Shown: positions 34,541 to 44,100 of the stretch, in pieces
How the letters are laid out: each line of letters begins with the position of its first letter
Position numbering within the stretch: the stretch's first letter is position 1
DNA from: Methanoregulaceae archaeon
GTDB lineage: Archaea > Halobacteriota > Methanomicrobia > Methanomicrobiales > Methanospirillaceae
NCBI GenBank assembly: GCA_015660965.1
Contig: JACTVG010000003.1
Coordinates: 1-64,000 of the forward strand
Reading direction: 5' to 3'
DNA: 64,000 nt
Made by a program: the position numbers and the translations under genes
The notes under the pieces: model-generated
What the model saw: only the letters and a program-made list of their open reading frames with translations
What the model was told of the DNA's origin: nothing
Database searches by the model: none

Positions 34541-35706
34541 ATGCTATCTCCAAGTTGAGCCACTTCCCCAACATCCTTGTCGCCACGTCCTGATAGGTTA
34601 ATCACCACGATATCGTCCTTGTCAAATTTGTCGGCCATTTTGACTACTTGTGCAATAGCATGAGCAGATTCTAGTGCGGGAATAATTCCCTCCTTTCGTG
34701 AGAGTAAATGAAATGCCTCAAGTACCTCATGATCTGTTACTGCGAAATATTCAACCCGTCCGATATCTTTCAACATACTGTGTTCGGGACCAACCCCAGG
34801 ATAATCGAGACCCGCTGAAATACTATGTGTGTTCATGATTTGCCCGTAATCATCCTGCAACACATATGACATCGCCCCGTGTAACACACCTTGGGAACCA
34901 ACACAAAGAGTTGCACCATGTTCTCCTGTTTCCAGCCCTTTACCACCTGCCTCTACCCCGATGAGCCGCACTTTGTCGTTAAGGAACGGATAAAACATAC
35001 CGATGGCGTTCGACCCTCCACCAACACAGGCAAGGATGACGTCAGGCAATCGCCCAGATACCTTTTTGATCTGTTCCCGCGTCTCTGACCCAATAACCGA
35101 TTGGAAGTCACGAACGATACGCGGATATGGATGCGGCCCTACCACCGATCCGATGAGGTAATAAGTCGATTCAACATTCGTTACCCAGTCACGGAATGCT
35201 TCGTTTATTGCGTCTTTGAGAGTACGGGTACCAGTGCGAACCGGAATAACTCGAGCACCGAGGAGTTCCATCCGAAATACATTTAATTTCTGGCGCTCGA
35301 TATCGACCTCCCCCATGTACACATCAACCGGTATGCCTAGTACTGCGCCGGCAATAGCAGTAGCAACCCCATGCTGACCGGCTCCAGTTTCTGCAATCAA
35401 CCTTTTTTTACCCATAAATTTTGCCAGAAGAGCTTGACCGAGGGTATTATTGATCTTATGAGCACCGCCATGGAGGAGATCCTCTCTTTTCAGAAATACA
35501 TTACACTTTAGCATTTCCGACAAATTCTCACAATAGGTAAGCTTCGTTGGTCGACCAGCATAGTCAGTTAGGTACCGGTTGAGAGTATCCATTGAAGTAT
35601 GGTCCTTACGGAACTGCCCGTAGGCATGTTCAAGCTCTTCAAGGGCACACATCAGTGTTTCCGGAACAAATTGTCCACCGTAGTCTCCATATCGACCCTT
35701 TTTCAT
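34537..35706 (-). CDS. trpB: Tryptophan synthase beta chain
   Basis: The 389-residue PLP enzyme has [11 protein letters not shown], the pyridoxal Lys in [12 protein letters not shown], the acid residue in [12 protein letters not shown] and a [10 protein letters not shown] loop. It condenses indole and serine to tryptophan. Its start overlaps trpF by 4 bases; it is the canonical TrpB1 form (about 390 residues), not the longer TrpB2. Confidence 0.97.
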   Translation of the reverse strand: MKKGRYGDYGGQFVPETLMCALEELEHAYGQFRKDHTSMDTLNRYLTDYAGRPTKLTYCENLSEMLKCNVFLKREDLLHGGAHKINNTLGQALLAKFMGKKRLIAETGAGQHGVATAIAGAVLGIPVDVYMGEVDIERQKLNVFRMELLGARVIPVRTGTRTLKDAINEAFRDWVTNVESTYYLIGSVVGPHPYPRIVRDFQSVIGSETREQIKKVSGRLPDVILACVGGGSNAIGMFYPFLNDKVRLIGVEAGGKGLETGEHGATLCVGSQGVLHGAMSYVLQDDYGQIMNTHSISAGLDYPGVGPEHSMLKDIGRVEYFAVTDHEVLEAFHLLSRKEGIIPALESAHAIAQVVKMADKFDKDDIVVINLSGRGDKDVGEVAQLGDSI

Positions 35707-36269
35707 AAAACAGCCTCTTTACAATTATGTAAAAACAACCTGATCTTTTCTTTATCCTTGATTCCCGGTTCGACCTCGACACCTGAAGAGACGTCGACTG
35801 CATCAGGTTGAACAATTTCAATTGCTTCCTTGACGTTCTCAGGATTCAGTCCTCCGGCAAGTATTACCGGAACCTTCGACAGTTTTACCACTTCAGAGGC
35901 GAATGTCGAGTTATATAGTTTACCGCTCCCGTAACTTTCATCAACAACAAAAGCATCCGAATCGGGTAATAGGTGATCTCCTCGCTTTACCATCCGAAAT
36001 ACTTTCACATTCCGATTCGATGGAAATGGAAATGGATGAGAAATCTGAACGGCGTCCGGCTTAAGTGCGAGGATTTCCTTAAGATCTTCTTCTGATTTAG
36101 TATGGGTCACAATAACTTTCATTGTAGACGAGGTGAGTGAAGAAAATATTTCTCGTACCCGGCTAGATTGAACCGAACGAGGAGAATCAGAGAACATAAC
36201 TATCCCGATGGCGTCCGCTCCACATCCCTCAGCATAGAGAGCATCTTCAACTGTCGTAATTCCGCACAT
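35703..36269 (-). CDS. trpF: Phosphoribosylanthranilate isomerase
   Basis: A 188-residue, short TIM-barrel protein starting [20 protein letters not shown] (catalytic Cys near the N-terminus) with a later [14 protein letters not shown] and DVSSGVE. It converts phosphoribosylanthranilate to CdRP. It starts 2 bases after trpC ends; it overlaps trpB by 4 bases. Confidence 0.93.
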   Translation of the reverse strand: MCGITTVEDALYAEGCGADAIGIVMFSDSPRSVQSSRVREIFSSLTSSTMKVIVTHTKSEEDLKEILALKPDAVQISHPFPFPSNRNVKVFRMVKRGDHLLPDSDAFVVDESYGSGKLYNSTFASEVVKLSKVPVILAGGLNPENVKEAIEIVQPDAVDVSSGVEVEPGIKDKEKIRLFLHNCKEAVL

Positions 36270-36271
36270 CT

Positions 36272-37027
36272 TTACGCGAATACAAATTCCTCCAGTTTTC
36301 TTTGAGGATACTCATGGGACATGATTGAGGACCCTATTAAAAAGGCGTCGCAGTATGGTTTCATCTCACGTATATCGTCAGCTGATCTCATCCCGCTCTC
36401 GGATACGATTATTCTCCCTGCTAACCAAATACTTCCTGAAAGATTACGGGTTGTGGACCGATCTATGGTGAGTGTTGCTAGGTTGCGGTTATTGATCCCG
36501 ATGAGAGTGGCATCTGTTGCAAGTGCCAACTCCACGTCTGCCTGATTGTGAACTTCAACGAGAGGTTCAAGCCCGTAATCACCGGAACGATCGACAAAAT
36601 CCGAAAGCCTATCCTTGAGAATCGCAGCAATAAGGAGAACCGCGTCCGCCCCAAGTGCTCGGGATTCTGCAATCTGCCGTTCATCAATGATAAAATCTTT
36701 TCTTAGAACGGGTATACTAACCGCTTTTTTTACCTGTTTGATATCCTGTGCTGTACCACCAAAGAAATATGGTTCGGTCAAAATGGAGAGTGCAATACAC
36801 CCTGCCCTGACAAGCACTCCTGCCATCATCGCCATATCTACATTGCGGCGAAGGATGCCATGGCTCGGTGAGATGCATTTGATCTCGGCAATCACCGCGT
36901 TTTTACCGTTTTTGTTGCGGATTGCATCTGCAAGACTTACATGAGGATACAGGATATCATCTGGAAATGAAGTAGGTAGACGTTCGACTCGCTTTTGGGT
37001 TCGCCGTATAATCTCGTCGAGAATCAC
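36272..37027 (-). CDS. trpC: Indole-3-glycerol phosphate synthase
   Basis: The 251-residue TIM-barrel enzyme contains [20 protein letters not shown] (substrate-binding Lys/Ser), [13 protein letters not shown] (catalytic Lys), [23 protein letters not shown] and [13 protein letters not shown]. It closes the indole ring. Its start overlaps trpD by 4 bases. Confidence 0.97.
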   Translation of the reverse strand: MILDEIIRRTQKRVERLPTSFPDDILYPHVSLADAIRNKNGKNAVIAEIKCISPSHGILRRNVDMAMMAGVLVRAGCIALSILTEPYFFGGTAQDIKQVKKAVSIPVLRKDFIIDERQIAESRALGADAVLLIAAILKDRLSDFVDRSGDYGLEPLVEVHNQADVELALATDATLIGINNRNLATLTIDRSTTRNLSGSIWLAGRIIVSESGMRSADDIREMKPYCDAFLIGSSIMSHEYPQRKLEEFVFA

Positions 37028-38040
37028 AGTACACCACGTGTCTCTCTAATAAGATGGTCCAGAACTGTACTTGCTCTGCCAGAGTCAATTGATTCAGCTC
37101 CCATTGAAATCCCTTCTTTGAGTGTATCGGCTTTACCACCAAGATACACCGCAGCACCAGCATTCAAGAGCACGATATCGCGTGCTGGACCTTTCTTACC
37201 AGAAAAGATACTCTGAAGAATCCGTGCATTTGTTGCAGCATCTCCACCTTTTAAATCGTTCAGTGTCGCTGGGCTGAATCCAACATCTTGACAATTGAGT
37301 ACGTATGTCCTGATCTTTCCCGCTTCCAATTCGGAAATTTTTGTGGGACCTGTAGTTGAAATTTCATCGAGTCCACCACCATGCACAACCATTGCCCGTT
37401 CCACGCCAACAGAAGAAAGCACACAGGCGATTTTTTCAGTGAGAACCGGGGTATAGACACCTAGAAGCTGCGCTTTAGCACCGGCAGGGTTCGCGAGTGG
37501 TCCAAGTAAGTTAAAGACAGTTCTGATACCGAGTTCTTTTCGCGGTCCTGCAACATATTTCATGGCCGGGTGGTAGAGAGGAGCAAAGAGGAATGCAATA
37601 TGATACTTTTCAAGAATTTGAGAGACCCGGTCAGGTGAAATTCCAAAATTCACACCAAGTGCCTCTAAAACATCAGCAGATCCACACCTGCTGCTCACGC
37701 TCCTATTTCCATGTTTAACGACAGGAACTCCACATCCAGCTGCAACAAAAGCAGCGGCCGTACTAATATTGAAAGTTGATGCACTATCTCCCCCAGTTCC
37801 GCAGGTATCGACAAGTATTCCATTCACTGTGGGATTGATCGTAAGGGCACATTTCCGCATCACATTGGTAAAGGCTGCAATCTCTTCGACTGTTTCACCT
37901 TTCAACCGGAGAGCGGTAAGAAAGCTCCCCACTTGAGCATCTGTGGCCTCACCTTTCATGATCTCCATCATGGCCGATTTTGCTTCCATTTGGGTGAGGT
38001 TGCGTCCTTCAATGAGCTGTCCAATTGCTTCCCGTATCAT
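37024..38040 (-). CDS. trpD: Anthranilate phosphoribosyltransferase
   Basis: The 338-residue protein has [20 protein letters not shown] (PRPP loop) and [20 protein letters not shown] (anthranilate/Mg site). It transfers phosphoribose to anthranilate. Its start overlaps trpG by 4 bases, like every other junction but one in the operon. Confidence 0.97.
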   Translation of the reverse strand: MIREAIGQLIEGRNLTQMEAKSAMMEIMKGEATDAQVGSFLTALRLKGETVEEIAAFTNVMRKCALTINPTVNGILVDTCGTGGDSASTFNISTAAAFVAAGCGVPVVKHGNRSVSSRCGSADVLEALGVNFGISPDRVSQILEKYHIAFLFAPLYHPAMKYVAGPRKELGIRTVFNLLGPLANPAGAKAQLLGVYTPVLTEKIACVLSSVGVERAMVVHGGGLDEISTTGPTKISELEAGKIRTYVLNCQDVGFSPATLNDLKGGDAATNARILQSIFSGKKGPARDIVLLNAGAAVYLGGKADTLKEGISMGAESIDSGRASTVLDHLIRETRGVL

Positions 38041-38612
38041 GCTCCTACTCCAAACAGAAAGTTACGAACAACCTTTTCTCCTTCCTGCGAAAGGATGCTC
38101 TCAGGGTGAAACTGAATCCCGTATATTGGATATGTGCGATGTCTCAATCCCATAACATACCCATCATCACAGCTCTCTGCAGACACAACTAGATCATCTG
38201 GAAGTGTATTGCGATCCGCGACGAGTGAGTGATAGCGTGTAGCGGTGAACGGGTTTGATATACCAGAAAAAATACTCGTACCGTCGTGCTGTATTTGGGA
38301 AACCTTACCATGCATTAAGTGGCCTGCTCTGACGACATCTCCCCCATATGCAACACATATCGCTTGGTGACCAAGACATACACCGAGAGTTGGTATCCGT
38401 TTGCTTAACGTTAAGAGAACATCGTTGCAAACACCACAATCTTCTGGGCGACCTGGACCAGGAGAGAGAATTATCCGGTCACAGGGTATTTTCTGTACTT
38501 GGTCGAACGGCGTATCATTAGTAACAACGGTGGGTTCAGCCCCCAAGACTCCGACTTGCTGGACGAGATTATAGGTGAAGCTATCATAACAGTCAATAAT
38601 GAGGACCTTCAT
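38037..38612 (-). CDS. trpG: Anthranilate synthase glutamine amidotransferase subunit
   Basis: The 191-residue class I amidotransferase has the nucleophile in [23 protein letters not shown], and the His-Glu pair in [12 protein letters not shown]. It feeds ammonia from glutamine to TrpE. Overlaps trpE by 4 bases. Confidence 0.97.
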   Translation of the reverse strand: MKVLIIDCYDSFTYNLVQQVGVLGAEPTVVTNDTPFDQVQKIPCDRIILSPGPGRPEDCGVCNDVLLTLSKRIPTLGVCLGHQAICVAYGGDVVRAGHLMHGKVSQIQHDGTSIFSGISNPFTATRYHSLVADRNTLPDDLVVSAESCDDGYVMGLRHRTYPIYGIQFHPESILSQEGEKVVRNFLFGVGA

Positions 38613-40108
38613 TGATATCTCCCTCCCAATTCGATTGCTTTCAACATTGCCTGAGCTTTGTTCTCTGTCTCATACCATTCCTTCTCAGGATCAGAGTCGG
38701 CAACAATCCCGGCCCCTACTTGAATAGACGCCTTCGATCCATGAACAATGATTGTTCGAATAGTGATTGCAAACTCAAGATTTCGATCGAATCCAATGTA
38801 TCCAACCGCTCCAGCATACAATCCTCTCCGATCAGGCTCTACTTCATCGATAATCTGCATGGCACGAATTTTCGGTGCTCCAGAAACAGTTCCAGCGGGA
38901 AAACAAGATTTAAAAGCTTCATAACCGTCCAAGTTATCTTGTAATATTCCTTTTACCGTCGAAACGATATGCTGCACATGGGAGAACTTCTCAACACCCA
39001 TGAAATCCTCCACCCGCACAGAACCGAATTTGCAGATTCTCCCAATATCATTTCTGGCAAGATCGACAAGCATCGTATGTTCTGCTCTCTCTTTCTCATC
39101 AGCGAGAAGCTGTTCTGCAAGATACTTATCTTCCTCAGGTGTCGCACCTCGCAATCGGGTGCCGGCAATTGGGACTGTGGTCACTTTCCGTTTCTCGATC
39201 CGAACAAGCATTTCAGGACTTGCTCCAATTACTTTCAGGTTACCGAAATCGAGATAGTACATATAGGGACTGGGATTGATCTCTCGGAGAGCTCGATAGA
39301 TTAAGAATGGATCTGAATTGATATCGACCTCAATCCTTCGTGACAGTACGGCTTGGAAAATATCGCCTGCTTTAATGTACTCCTTTACGCGTGTGACTGA
39401 CTGTTCAAAAGCGTCCTTTGAGAGATACTCGGTGTATTTGAGTGACCGTTCATCAGGCAAAGATTGGAGTGGTTTTTTATCTTTACTATATTCTAATCGC
39501 TCGATTTCTTCGGCACTTTCAAGTATCCTTTTCCTGCTCTTTTCGTATTCTTGAACTATGTCAGAGTCATATGTCAGTAGCGGGCTGCAAAAAATGTACA
39601 ATTTTTTATCCAGGTGGTCGAAAACAATACAATCCTTTGTAAGCATGAACTGGGTTATCGGTAGATTGGAAGATGGTTTTGAGCTTTTTAAGATATTTTT
39701 ATTCAAGGAATACACGAGATCATACGCAAAATAACCTACCATACCGCCAAAAAACCGTGGTGCTTTGATGTTGACAAAGTTGAAACGCTGCAGGATTGAT
39801 TTTATTTTATCAACAGGATTCTGACCATCTGGATTTTTCGCAATTGAAGTATACGGTTCTTCACCTTTCAGTTCGATAGATTCGTCAATGGTCACCATCA
39901 ATTCCGGATCTATGCCGATATAGGAATACCTCGCAATTTTTTCACTCCCTTCAATGGATTCGAGAAGATATCCATACGTTTTTCTTATGTTTGAAAACAA
40001 CTCAAGTGGTGAGAGGTTTGGTACCGGAATCTCAGCACAAAGTGGTATAACAAGAGGTTTTGCTTGATGCTCAACAACAGCAAGATATTCTTCAATACCC
40101 AAGTTCAA
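38609..40108 (-). CDS. trpE: Anthranilate synthase component I
   Basis: The 499-residue chorismate-binding enzyme has [34 protein letters not shown], the Mg site in [20 protein letters not shown] and [21 protein letters not shown] tryptophan-type feedback site ([18 protein letters not shown]) is present near the N-terminus. Start: an in-frame TAG closes the upstream frame at about 40180, and no ATG precedes the conserved N-terminus. TTG 40106-40108 behind AAGGGA is therefore used. The TTG overlaps the stop of a 26-codon leader ORF and lies within a hairpin. First structural gene of trpEGDCFBA. Confidence 0.95.
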   Translation of the reverse strand: MNLGIEEYLAVVEHQAKPLVIPLCAEIPVPNLSPLELFSNIRKTYGYLLESIEGSEKIARYSYIGIDPELMVTIDESIELKGEEPYTSIAKNPDGQNPVDKIKSILQRFNFVNIKAPRFFGGMVGYFAYDLVYSLNKNILKSSKPSSNLPITQFMLTKDCIVFDHLDKKLYIFCSPLLTYDSDIVQEYEKSRKRILESAEEIERLEYSKDKKPLQSLPDERSLKYTEYLSKDAFEQSVTRVKEYIKAGDIFQAVLSRRIEVDINSDPFLIYRALREINPSPYMYYLDFGNLKVIGASPEMLVRIEKRKVTTVPIAGTRLRGATPEEDKYLAEQLLADEKERAEHTMLVDLARNDIGRICKFGSVRVEDFMGVEKFSHVQHIVSTVKGILQDNLDGYEAFKSCFPAGTVSGAPKIRAMQIIDEVEPDRRGLYAGAVGYIGFDRNLEFAITIRTIIVHGSKASIQVGAGIVADSDPEKEWYETENKAQAMLKAIELGGRYQ

Positions 40109-40122
40109 GGATAATCCCTTGA
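40105..40122 (-). promoter_or_regulatory. Hairpin sequestering the trpE start codon and ribosome binding site
   Basis: On the transcript, TCAAGG (complement of 40117-40122) pairs perfectly with CCTTGA (complement of 40105-40110) across a 6-base loop. One arm contains the ribosome-binding AAGG, the other the TTG start of trpE. Translation of the leader ORF, which ends within the hairpin, would open it. Confidence 0.5.
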
Positions 40123-40185
40123 TACTAGGGTTTCTTCCCAGTCCAACGGCATCTGCCCCTTGGTTTTCAATGGACTAATATTCAT
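40105..40185 (-). CDS. Candidate trp leader ORF (26 residues, one Trp codon)
   Basis: It starts at ATG 40183-40185 and ends at TGA 40105-40107, overlapping the TTG of trpE as TTGA. The product (MNISPLKTKGQMPLDWEETL and six more residues) has one Trp. The ATG coincides with the transcription start predicted from the TATA box at 40207-40214, so it would be leaderless. No family is known. It may be translationally coupled to trpE; chance is possible because it is short. Confidence 0.35.
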   Translation of the reverse strand: MNISPLKTKGQMPLDWEETLVSRDYP

Positions 40186-40200
40186 ACACCTTGTGGGTTT

Positions 40201-40214
40201 TGTACACTTATATA
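40201..40214 (-). promoter_or_regulatory. trp promoter: TATA box with an adjoining TGTACA (TRP-box-like) site
   Basis: Read on the reverse strand, TATATAAG (40214-40207) is followed immediately by TGTACA (40206-40201). The predicted start is about 25 bases beyond the TATA centre, near 40185. In Methanothermobacter the repressor TrpY binds TGTACA sequences between TATA and start to block initiation. The same motif in the same place here suggests comparable control; no trpY gene is visible in the window. Confidence 0.55.
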
Positions 40215-40314
40215 CATTGTTGTTCATTTTTGTGTATTAATGTATAAAAATATCATGAATCGCGTATCCGCATCAAATTGATATCTTCTGCTAGGGTATC
40301 TTGGATAGGTTAAC

Positions 40315-41115
40315 GTGGACAATCGATGGACACTTCGAGATCTAAACGAAGTGGTGCAATGGTGTTCTTTGCGGAACACTCAAGGAATTCGTTGCACGAT
40401 AGCAACGCTGACAGAATATGCAAAGACTCCCGATCAAGCCCTTCAATCATTTGAGTTGAATATAGATTGTATCAAAACAATCGCAGAACACTCACTCAAC
40501 TCATCTTTATCGGTAAAACCAACATCGATCGGAATCCTTTTTGACCGTAACGAATACTTCCGAAACTTAAATTTGCTGTTCCATGAGGCACAAGACCATC
40601 ACGTAGGATTTGAGATCGATATGGAAGGTCGGAATTTCGTGGCTGATACCCTTTATTCTGCTCTAGAATTGGCCAAAGAGAAACAACCGGTAACAGTTGC
40701 TTTGCAGGCATATTTAGATCGCACATTCCAAGACATTGACTTATGCAAGATGAATGGAATTAGTGTGCGGTTAGTTAAAGGATCGTATTTTGGAGACCGC
40801 AATGATTTTGCAACGATCAAATCGAAAATGCAACAATACGTAGAGAAACTGTTGTCAAAACAGACACTGTTTTCAATTGGAACGCATGATCCAGAACTGA
40901 TTGAATGGCTCAAAAACCAGATTACAAAACAAAAAAATCTCGTTGAATTTGGGTTTTTAAAGGGACTTGCAGATCGCACAAAAATTGAAATGGTGTCGCA
41001 AGGTTATCAGATTGCCGAGTATGTACCATTCGGTCCGAAAGGAGATGCTTATATCTTGAGACGCGAACGGTACCTTGAAACCCTCAAGCAACTCAACCGA
41101 TCTCCAGTCCCATAA
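40315..41115 (+). CDS. Proline dehydrogenase-like protein
   Basis: The 266-residue barrel-type protein resembles FAD-dependent proline dehydrogenase: SVKPTSIGILFDRN, GFEIDMEGRNFVADTL, VTVALQAYLDRTFQDI, VRLVKGSYFGD, SIGTHDPELIEW and a C-terminal AEYVPFGPKGDAYILRRERY (the conserved substrate-binding RR/Y end). It oxidises proline to pyrroline-5-carboxylate with an electron acceptor. The start is GTG 40315. It shares the trp promoter region divergently; a P5C dehydrogenase gene lies 5.3 kb away (46416-47984). Confidence 0.8.
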   Translation: MDNRWTLRDLNEVVQWCSLRNTQGIRCTIATLTEYAKTPDQALQSFELNIDCIKTIAEHSLNSSLSVKPTSIGILFDRNEYFRNLNLLFHEAQDHHVGFEIDMEGRNFVADTLYSALELAKEKQPVTVALQAYLDRTFQDIDLCKMNGISVRLVKGSYFGDRNDFATIKSKMQQYVEKLLSKQTLFSIGTHDPELIEWLKNQITKQKNLVEFGFLKGLADRTKIEMVSQGYQIAEYVPFGPKGDAYILRRERYLETLKQLNRSPVP

Positions 41116-41121
41116 AATTTA

Positions 41122-44100
41122 TTATATTCGGTTTTTCCACCACCCAAAGTAAGCAACAACGGGAATAATTGCAATCACAATTGCCATCGCTATTGGATTT
41201 TCCAATATAATTCCGAAGAGCCATGTGAACATCCCCACATCGGTGATAATGGCTGGCTTCTGGAAGGGTGTTATTGGTGTTGGTGAAGAAATGGGTACAG
41301 GGCGGGACTCTTTAATTTTCGCTGTCCCAGGCTCGGAAGATTTTTGTTCGGTGGCCTTTTGTTCTGGGAAGTTGACTTGTTGAGATTCGCCTTGAACCTG
41401 GCCACCAGATCGACTTCCCCCGGAGCCACCTCCCCCACCACTAACTCCGTAAGTACCGGCATTACTAGATTGAGCAGTCCCCGCACTTTCAGTATTAGTT
41501 CCCGCAGAACCCGTGGTACCTCCTTGGTTACCCTGTGACGCAGCTTGCTGTGCAGCTAGTGAGACCAACCCAAAAATCGAAAGCCCATTCGGTGAGTCCG
41601 CTTCAAACACGTCATTTGCACCATCACGCCCTAAGAATCGGGTAGTGAGCATCTCTATTGTTGCCCCGTCATCTGAATATCGAATAATCTTGATTGCATC
41701 TGTTGTTGGGCCATGGCTTTGAACCCAAGCATCGCTGATGCTCATTGTAATTTTTGCGGCAATATGGCCAGTAATGGTTGTGAGATTAGTGTCTATCAAC
41801 TGTGCATTTTTCACTTCAAGTGAATAAGCGACATCCTTGACATCCTGTCCATTGGTATTAGCAACCAGCTGGAAACCGTTAAATACATCGCTACTTACTC
41901 CTTGGATGACGTTTGTTTCAACAGGGACATTTTCAACGTATTGTTTTAAGGATACATTTAAAGATGTTGAAACTGTCCCAACACTTGGGTCTAAAGCCAC
42001 AGTCTGAGGTTGACTTTCGACATTGACTTCCTGAACGTTATTCATAATAAGATTTCCAGATTGTGTAGCATCGACATTATTTGCAACAAATGTCATGGCT
42101 TTCCAGGCATTGTCGGGATTTTGGATCGTTACGGTTTGGCCTGTATAGCTAACAACTCCACCAGCATTGGCGACATTTGCGACATTTAAATCCAATATTG
42201 GTGTTGTTTCTGCGGCTTCTGAAGTATTATATGTCAAACCACTAACTGAAGTGGACGTTGTTGTAGTATTTGCTAAAATAGAGATGTCATGTGTGATGTC
42301 GTTTACTTGCCCACCATAATCTGTTACAGTAAGTTTCACATAATACACACCAGATTTTAAGAAACTATGATCGATACTAGCGGTAGTGCCTATAGTATTA
42401 TCACCAAAATCCCATTCGTATTCAGTAATTTGGCCTCCAGTACTTGTTGAAACGAAGTGAACTTGATTTTGTTGTCCTTCCATTTGTTCTGGTGGATCCC
42501 AAGTATATTGTGCTACAAGTTGGACTGGACTAACCGTGATGTAATTCATCTTGGATTCGGTATTGCTACCTCCGTCATTGGATACAGTCAGTTGCACAGT
42601 GTATGACCCAGTATTTGTATACTGATGCGATGGATTCTGTTCAGTAGATGTAAGGCCATCTCCAAACGTCCATAACCTTGATGTCACGGATTCAGTCGAT
42701 GTATCCGTGAACTGAACGGTTAGCGGACGCATTCCTGATGTGTAGTCACTAGTAAAACCTGCTACCGGTGGGACTATACTAACCGTAATATAATTGTTCT
42801 TGATTTTGGTATCATTGCCACCGGCATTGGATACCATCAAATTTACTGTATACGTCCCGACACTTGTGTAAGTATGAGATGGGCTCGCGAAGGAAGAGTC
42901 TGTCGTGTTGACCCATATTCCATCACCAAAACTCCAGTTCCACATCGTGGGTGACCCCCCTGTGGATCTATCTGTGAACTGAACAGTTAATGGAACAATT
43001 CCTGATGCAGGTACTCTAGTAAACCCAGCCACAGGCGGCGGTGGAAGAACAGTGATGTAGTCTGTTTTCGTATCACTGCCACCAGCATTTGATACTATAA
43101 GTGTCACCGTATATGTCTGAGGATTCGTGTATTGATGGGTTGGTGGATTTCTATTCCCAATCTCTGTTGTATTGTACCAAGGTGTCCCATCACCAAAACT
43201 CCAGTTCCACATTGTCGGAGTTCCAGTCGATGCATCCATAAATGCAACAGTTAACGGAACAGTGCCTGATGTAGGTACGTCAGTGAAACCCGCTACCGGG
43301 GGCGGTGGATTTACTGTAAACCCGCCACTTTTCGTCCCAGACTGTTCATCCGGGTTCGTGACCACTACGTCCCATGAACCAGCTGTTGCTCCAGACGGAA
43401 TCTCTATCGTACATGTGATCTTGTTCGATGAGACAACATTGACACCGGTTGCTGTGATATCAGTCTGACCCATATGCAGGTTGACGGTCGGAGTACCATA
43501 GAACCCAGTACCGGCAAGATTTGTAATACTAACAGAAGTTCCACTGGTACCCGTGCTCGGATCAATACTGCCAACCGTCGGTGCTGGTACGCTTGTGATG
43601 TACCCGAGTTTGGTCTCTGAATTGCTGCTGCCACCCGCATTTGTTGCCGTGAGACGGATGTCATAAGTGCCTGCCGGGAACGCGTATGAGGGGTTCTGTG
43701 TAATAGCAAATTGCGTCCAGTCTACCGTTACATTCTTGTACTCCCAGTTCCACGATGTCGGAGTGTTTGTGGACTGGTCAGTGAACGATACCGAGAGCGG
43801 GGCAATACCAGAACGTGGCGTCGTGTTGGTGAACGCTGCTACCGGGGGTTGTGAAAGAACCGTGATGTAACCATCCTCGGATTTGGTATTACTCCCGCCG
43901 GCATTGGATACCGTCAGATTCACCGTATATGTCTGCGGATTCGTGTATTGATGGAGTGGTGGATCTTTATTCAAAGATTCAGTCGTATTGTACCAAGTTC
44001 CATCACCAAAACTCCAGTTCCACATCGTGGGAGGTCCTCCTGTGGATCTATCCGTGAACTGAACACTAAGTGGAGTGATACCAGAACGTGGCGTCGTGTT

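Noticed and set aside
40201-40246. Further TRP boxes (TATACA, TGTATA)
   Set aside because: They differ from TGTACA by one base and occur commonly in AT-rich DNA; only the exact copy was kept.
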